Source of the DNA: CANJBX01 sp035556735
GTDB lineage: Bacteria > Pseudomonadota > Alphaproteobacteria > Rhizobiales > Xanthobacteraceae
Length of the DNA: 64,000 nucleotides
Direction of reading: 5' to 3'
Assembly (NCBI GenBank): GCA_035556735.1
Contig: DATMFF010000013.1
Span: 310,001 to 374,000, forward strand
How positions within the stretch are numbered: position 1 is the stretch's first letter; every line of letters begins with the position of its first letter. Of this stretch, positions 59,503-64,000 are shown piece by piece. Position numbers and translations under genes: made by a program. The notes under the pieces are model-generated. The model saw only the letters and a program-made list of their open reading frames with translations, ran no database searches and had not been told where the DNA came from.

Positions 59503-60321
59503 CTAAACCGCGGCCAGGCTGCGAACCATCGCCGCGAGACGCGGCCCAATGTCGGAGCGGATCTGGCCGGGCTTCACCAGGAATGACTGCAGCGCGCAGT
59601 TGAAGACCACGATCTCGCCGGTCGACATGAGCCGCAGCGGCACGCCGACCGCATGCACATCGCGCCGCAGATCGCCCCAAGACATGCAGAAACCGAAACG
59701 TTCGAAGTCAGCGAGGCTCTGCATGATCTTCTTTTGATGGCGCTCCCACACGGCCGGCGTCTTGATGCGGATTTCGTTGAGCACCGCCTCGCGGTCGGCT
59801 GGCGCGCAGGCCGCGAGGTAGGCCCGCCCGATCGCGGTGGCGGCAATCGGCTGCGACAGGCCGATATCGGAGAGTTGACGCGAGAACATCGAACTGGAGC
59901 GGCTGGTCTCAACATAGACGACGTTCAGCCGGTCTCGAATGCCCATGGATACGGAGCCCCCGGCGTAGTCGGCGAGTTCTTTCATGGCCGGCCGCGCCAA
60001 CTGCCGCAGCATGATCGTGGCGAGAAGCGGATAGCCGATCGCCAGTACCGCCGGGCCAAGTTGGTACTTGGAAGAAATGTGATCGGCCTTGAGGTATCCT
60101 AGGCGCGACAGTGTGTAGGTGAAACGCGAGATCGTGGGCTTGGGCAAACCAGTCCGCGCCGCCAAATCCTTATTACCCAGCACCGGCCCCTCGGGAGTGA
60201 AGCACCGCAGGATCTCCAGTCCGCGCGCCAAGGTTGTCGCGAACTGCTTGTCGCCCTCAAATTCAGCGAAACTGTCGAGCACACGACTGCGACTCGCGCC
60301 TTTTTGTCTGGCCTTCCGCAT
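59503..60321 (-). CDS. IclR family transcriptional regulator
   Basis: A 272-residue regulator. HTH at about 25-90 (FATTLARGLEILRCFTPEGP, LPKPTISRFTYTLSRLG), effector domain with the LGPAVLAIGYPLLATIMLRQLA stretch. It stands between the ATPase/Rieske operon (same strand, downstream) and the permease/binding-protein operon (divergent). A long inverted repeat lies right before its start, making it the likely controller of both. Confidence 0.9.
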   Translation of the reverse strand: MRKARQKGASRSRVLDSFAEFEGDKQFATTLARGLEILRCFTPEGPVLGNKDLAARTGLPKPTISRFTYTLSRLGYLKADHISSKYQLGPAVLAIGYPLLATIMLRQLARPAMKELADYAGGSVSMGIRDRLNVVYVETSRSSSMFSRQLSDIGLSQPIAATAIGRAYLAACAPADREAVLNEIRIKTPAVWERHQKKIMQSLADFERFGFCMSWGDLRRDVHAVGVPLRLMSTGEIVVFNCALQSFLVKPGQIRSDIGPRLAAMVRSLAAV

Positions 60322-60343
60322 GATCCCTCGCCGCCACTGCTCA

Positions 60344-60369
60344 CGAATAACAAAATGTTATTCGGAATA
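60344..60369. promoter_or_regulatory. IclR operator candidate in divergent spacer
   Basis: CGAATAACA-AAA-TGTTATTCG (60344-60364) is a perfect 9-base-arm inverted repeat; overlapping it TATTC-G-GAATA (60359-60369) is a second palindrome. It lies 23 bases upstream of the IclR start and 143 before the permease start. Confidence 0.6.
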
Positions 60370-60511
60370 TCGAAATTGCGATTGGTATTTCACTCGAGAT
60401 GGCGCAGGCTGGCAAGAACGATAAATGCTGCAGGGCAGGATCCGCCGCGACCTTTCGGGACGCCAAAGCTCCGCTGCGCCTTGCTGCGTGACCGCCGAGG
60501 GCCCGGGAGAC

Positions 60512-61351
60512 ATGTCCGCCGAGATCGATCAGCCTCGTAAACTCGGGCTGTCCTTCCCGTTCTTGGGGCTGGGCCGGCGCAATTCCGCGGACGAACCGCG
60601 CCAAGTCAGCGATCACGTCGCCACGGTGGTCGTGGTGGCCGCGATCGTGCTGCTGATGCAGATCGGCTCAGCCTTCATTCCGGCCTACATCCTTCCCTCG
60701 CCACTCTCGGTGATGAGATCACTCGCGGAAAGCCTCGCGACCGATTACGGGCAAATCCTGATCACGCTTCTACGCCTCGTCATCAGCCTGCTGATCTCGA
60801 TAGCGGTCGGGACTGCAATCGGCATCATCACAGGCACAATCGCCTCCGTCCGCCCCTTCCTGCGCGCACTCGTGATTATCGACACCGGCATCCCGGCTCT
60901 CTCGTGGATGCTGATGGCGGTGTTCTGGTTCAAAGACCCAGAGCTGCGCATGTTCTTCATCATGTTCGTCATCGTAGTGCCGATTTATGCGCTCAACGTA
61001 CACGACGGCATCCGCGCGATGTCGAAAGAATGGCTGGAAATGTGCGAGAGCTTCCGGCCCACGCGCCTGCAAGTGCTGCGCTACCTGATCATCCCTCACG
61101 TCGTGCCGTATGTCCTGATGACGACCAAGTCGACGGTCGGTTACGCCACCCGCATGCTGATCTTCGCCGAGTTGATTGGCTCTTCGGTCGGAATTGGGGC
61201 GCGGATGGGTCTCGCACAGGCGACCTTCCACATGGAGTCCGTGATCGCCTGGACCGTCCTGCTCGTCGTGATGAACATGATGGCGCAGGGCACCGTTGGC
61301 CTGCTGGAACGCTATCTGCTGCGGTGGCGCGACGAGGCTGCGGTCCGCTGA
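60512..61351 (+). CDS. ABC transporter permease (sulfonate/nitrate type)
   Basis: A 279-residue permease of the SsuC/TauC type with six helices: VATVVVVAAIVLLMQIGSAF, YILPSPLSVMRSLAESLATD, LLISIAVGTAIGIITG and the EAA-like motif LEMCESFRPTRLQVLRYLIIP. The ATG at 60512 follows GGGAGAC; an upstream frame is unlikely. Divergent from the IclR gene; next gene is its binding protein. Confidence 0.91.
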   Translation: MSAEIDQPRKLGLSFPFLGLGRRNSADEPRQVSDHVATVVVVAAIVLLMQIGSAFIPAYILPSPLSVMRSLAESLATDYGQILITLLRLVISLLISIAVGTAIGIITGTIASVRPFLRALVIIDTGIPALSWMLMAVFWFKDPELRMFFIMFVIVVPIYALNVHDGIRAMSKEWLEMCESFRPTRLQVLRYLIIPHVVPYVLMTTKSTVGYATRMLIFAELIGSSVGIGARMGLAQATFHMESVIAWTVLLVVMNMMAQGTVGLLERYLLRWRDEAAVR

Positions 61352-61388
61352 CCACTTTCACCATAAACAAAGATCCCAGGGGGAACTC

Positions 61389-62387
61389 ATGATCAACTCA
61401 ATCTCGCGCCGCAAACTTTTGAAGGCTGGCGGGGTCCTCGCCGGCGGCACACTGGTCGCCAAACCTGCGGTCCTGCTGGGACAGGCCGCAATGCCGCGCG
61501 TCACCTACGTCACGCTCGCGACCGGCTTCAATGTCATCCTCAACGAGTACATGGCGGCGAAGCGCTTCGACCTCAAGCACGGCGTCAACATCGACGTGAT
61601 CAATTCATATGTGTCCGTCACGAACTACTACAACGACTTTACTGCGGGCACATTCGAGCTCGGCATTGGCGCCTGGGATACCTGGGCCGCGCGGTTCTCC
61701 GCCGGAGTACCGCTCAAGCTCATCAGCACCGTCACCGAATATGACATGCTCTACATCGTTGCGATGCAGGGTGGCCCAAAGACGGTGGATGACCTGCGTG
61801 GCAAGATCATGTCAGCTACTCTCTCATCTGGCGCTTACCGGGTGACCAAGCATGCGCTGTCGGCATTCCATAAGATGGACGCCGACAAAGACTTCAAGGT
61901 GCAGAACACGGAGAGCCCTGCAGGCGCAGTGGCGATGGTGCTCGGTGGCAGCGCGCAAGGCGGGCTCACCTGGGAGCCGAACGTCAGCGTGGGCCTGGAA
62001 CGCGAGCCCAAGCTCACGACCATCTACAATGTCGGACAGGATCTGCAGAAGAACACCGGAATCGCATTTCCCTATTTCAGCATGGCTCTGCGCGATGAGG
62101 CGGAGAAGCGCCACCCCGGCGTGTCGGCCAAGCTCGCCGCGGCAATGACCGACTGCATCAAAGGCGTCATCGCCAACCCGGACGAGGCAGCTCGGCTGTC
62201 GGCCGCCAAGATGAAAGTATCCGAGAAGGCACTGATGAATGCCTTCACGTCCAAGCGGCTGCTGTTCAAGCCGACCACGATGGCCGACCCCAAGGCACGC
62301 GAGGCCCTGCTCAAGGCAGCAGCCTATCTGGTCAAGAACGGCGTGCTCCAGAAGCCGGTCGGCGCCGATTTCCTGGCGTCGACCTGA
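61389..62387 (+). CDS. ABC transporter substrate-binding protein (sulfonate/nitrate/aromatic type)
   Basis: A 332-residue binding protein with a Tat-like signal (ISRRKLLKAGGVLAGGTLV). The NMT1/THI5-like fold has VTYVTLATGFNVILNEYMAAK, FELGIGAWDTWAARFSAG and LRGKIMSATLSSGAYRVTK. GGGGGAACTC is at the ribosome site. Thirty-seven bases after the permease. Specificity is probably the substrate of the Rieske oxygenase. Confidence 0.9.
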   Translation: MINSISRRKLLKAGGVLAGGTLVAKPAVLLGQAAMPRVTYVTLATGFNVILNEYMAAKRFDLKHGVNIDVINSYVSVTNYYNDFTAGTFELGIGAWDTWAARFSAGVPLKLISTVTEYDMLYIVAMQGGPKTVDDLRGKIMSATLSSGAYRVTKHALSAFHKMDADKDFKVQNTESPAGAVAMVLGGSAQGGLTWEPNVSVGLEREPKLTTIYNVGQDLQKNTGIAFPYFSMALRDEAEKRHPGVSAKLAAAMTDCIKGVIANPDEAARLSAAKMKVSEKALMNAFTSKRLLFKPTTMADPKAREALLKAAAYLVKNGVLQKPVGADFLAST

Positions 62388-62492
62388 GGCCGGTTGCCCG
62401 CCGGCCGTCGGGGATATTGGCCGCGACCAGGTCGCCGCCTGCGGCAAGCAGCGGCGACTGCTTCCCCTTGCGCGGGAATGGCGCCAGTACGA

Positions 62493-64000
62493 TTAGAACT
62501 CTTGCCAGTCTGCCTCCACGGCGAGGGCAAGATTGCCTTGGACGCGGGGCGCGGAACTGACGGGTTTGGCCGTCGCTGCAGCAGTTCGACCCGCCTTTGA
62601 ACGGGCCGGCTGCAGTTCGCCCTGCGGCGATGCCGGCTGCCCTTCGTCACCGATCCGGAACCGCTTAACCTGCCTCGTCAGCTCCGCCGCCTGACTCTCG
62701 AGCACCTTCGCAGTGGCTGCGTTTTCCTCGACCAGCGCCGAATTCTGCTGGGTTGCCTGGTCCATCTGTCCCAACGCCTTTCCGACTTGATCGAGGCCAG
62801 CGGCCTGCTCGGAGCTTGCGCTGGCGATATCGCCCACGAAGTTTGACACCGTGTTGATGGATTCAGCCATCTCCTGCAAAGACTGGCCCGTGCGCTTGAC
62901 GAGATCGACACCGTCCTTGACCTGCGTCGTGCTGCCGCCGATCAAGCCCTTGATGTCCTTGGCGGCCTGCGCGGAACGCTGCGCGAGGCTGCGCACTTCC
63001 GAAGCCACGACGGCAAAACCGCGTCCGGCGTCCCCTGCCCGCGCCGCCTCGACCGCCGCATTGAGCGCGAGCAAATTGGTCTGGCGGGCGATCTCATCAA
63101 TGACCCCGATGATGTCGCCGATCTTGCGAGAGGAGTCCTCGATGCGAGCCATCGCCTCGACCGCGCTCGTAACGATCGAGCGGCCGCGGTCGGCAACGTC
63201 CCGCGCCGAAGCGGTGAAGCGATGCGCTTCCTGGGCGTTGTCGGCGTTCTTGCGTACGGTGGTCGACATCTCCTCCATGGAAGCGGAGGTTTCTTCGAGG
63301 CTCGCCGCCTGCTCCTCGGTGCGCTGCGAAAGATCGGTCGTGCTGGCGGCAATTTCGGTCGCCGCGGCGGCGACTTCTTCCGCCGCTGATTTGACGGCCG
63401 CCATCGTGTCGGCAAGGCGGACTGCTGTGGCATTCGCCGCATCCTTGAGGCTGGCGAACGTGCCCTGGTAGTCCGCCTCAATGCGTCGGGTCAGGTCGCC
63501 TTCCGCGAGCGAACCAAGCATGAGCACCAGATCGCCCAGGACGTCCTCGATGGCCGTGCACATCGAATTGAGCGAGGATCCGAGGTTGAAGATGAACCCG
63601 CTCTTGCCCTCCAACGGCACCCGCTGCGAGAAATCGCCCGTCGCCGCTGCGGCAACGATACCGCCGACCGCCGCCTCGAACTCGCTCGTCAACCGAGCCA
63701 TCGCGGCGTCCCGTTCCGCGACGTTGCGACGCTCCTGCTCGGCACGAGCGTCGGCGGCCGCGCGATCCTGCTGGGCTTTGGCCTCCGCGTCCCGGCGCTC
63801 CTTCTCTGTGGTTTCGCGCTGGAGGCGCGTATTCTCCACGGCGGCGTCGCGGAATACGACCAGCGCCCGCGCCATCGCGCCAATTTCATCCTTATCCTGG
63901 ACAGCCGGGACAGTGAGGTCGGTTTCCCCCTGCGAGAGCCGGCGCATGGCATCCCCGATGGCGCTAAGGCGCGAAACCAGCCGGCGCTGTACGTAAAAGA
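62493..64000 (-). CDS. Methyl-accepting chemotaxis protein (5' end cut by window)
   Basis: The frame is open to the right edge; start and sensor domain are outside. Visible: a HAMP domain (VQRRLVSRLSAIGDAMRRLS, DKDEIGAMARALVVFRDAAV), a coiled stretch, a second HAMP-like part, and the cytoplasmic signalling domain with the conserved hairpin DEIARQTNLLALNAAVEAARAG. A short C-terminal tail ends ADWQEF, close to the NWETF-type pentapeptide that binds CheR/CheB. It transduces chemical signals to CheA. Confidence 0.93.
   Translation of the reverse strand, partial: FYVQRRLVSRLSAIGDAMRRLSQGETDLTVPAVQDKDEIGAMARALVVFRDAAVENTRLQRETTEKERRDAEAKAQQDRAAADARAEQERRNVAERDAAMARLTSEFEAAVGGIVAAAATGDFSQRVPLEGKSGFIFNLGSSLNSMCTAIEDVLGDLVLMLGSLAEGDLTRRIEADYQGTFASLKDAANATAVRLADTMAAVKSAAEEVAAAATEIAASTTDLSQRTEEQAASLEETSASMEEMSTTVRKNADNAQEAHRFTASARDVADRGRSIVTSAVEAMARIEDSSRKIGDIIGVIDEIARQTNLLALNAAVEAARAGDAGRGFAVVASEVRSLAQRSAQAAKDIKGLIGGSTTQVKDGVDLVKRTGQSLQEMAESINTVSNFVGDIASASSEQAAGLDQVGKALGQMDQATQQNSALVEENAATAKVLESQAAELTRQVKRFRIGDEGQPASPQGELQPARSKAGRTAAATAKPVSSAPRVQGNLALAVEADWQEF

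Noticed and set aside
1..64000. tRNA, rRNA, IS transposase or phage genes
   Set aside because: None recognised by eye on either strand; tRNA detection would need a covariance search.

Overview
The window is a GC-rich alphaproteobacterial chromosome segment, most likely from the order Hyphomicrobiales (Rhizobiales; Bradyrhizobium/Xanthobacteraceae-like). This rests on a DUF3551 protein, a rhizobial-type heme uptake locus, many ABC/TRAP uptake systems, and short palindromic repeats of the GCATGATCCCGAAAAG type. I infer this from pattern recognition, not from a database search. I saw no rRNA, tRNA, phage, IS transposase or CRISPR array. Both edge genes are cut: a winged-helix/ATPase regulator on the left and a methyl-accepting chemotaxis protein on the right.

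Layout. 1-9.3 kb: regulator, small heat shock protein, DUF5335 protein, class II aldolase, a DMT exporter divergent from a MocR-type regulator, an acyltransferase-like membrane protein and a secreted PIG-L deacetylase. 9.4-13.3 kb: TetR regulator divergent from OsmC, acyl-CoA dehydrogenase and double-rhodanese genes, with two TetR-like palindromes between. 13.4-21.9 kb: glutamate dehydrogenase, DUF3551 protein, a TAXI-TRAP transporter, a lipoprotein with a hairpin over its ribosome site, a Met/Gly-rich cupredoxin and a DoxX-like protein. 22-28.5 kb: heme uptake and degradation (HutX, IsdG-type monooxygenase, TonB receptor, HemP, HmuTUV). 28.5-39.8 kb: formamidase with FmdB and a urea/amide ABC transporter (UrtABCDE type), divergent from an NCS1-permease/hybrid histidine kinase fusion and its LuxR-type response regulator.

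39.8-45.3 kb: a series of small regulator-target pairs (GST/HxlR, three SRPBCC proteins with an ArsR regulator, MarR). 45.3-55.7 kb: a DUF559 gene framed by inverted REP-like repeats, an HpaB-family monooxygenase, an unknown gene of lower GC, an IclR regulator and a five-gene branched-chain-type ABC importer with a DUF3237 protein. Matching TTCGA-type palindromes lie before the monooxygenase and before the importer, so they probably form one aromatic-compound regulon. The importer operon is littered with palindromic repeats, one supplying the start of its permease gene. 56-62.4 kb: a second IclR-controlled catabolic island with a Rieske oxygenase, HpcH/HpaI aldolase, NTF2-like protein and a sulfonate/nitrate-type ABC transporter split over two divergent units.

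Overall the region is nutrient scavenging: amide/urea nitrogen with a dedicated transporter-like sensor kinase, heme iron, and two aromatic catabolic modules. The best candidates for new biology are the NCS1-kinase fusion, the repeat-built ends of the permease gene, and the DUF559 gene inside a REP-like inverted pair.
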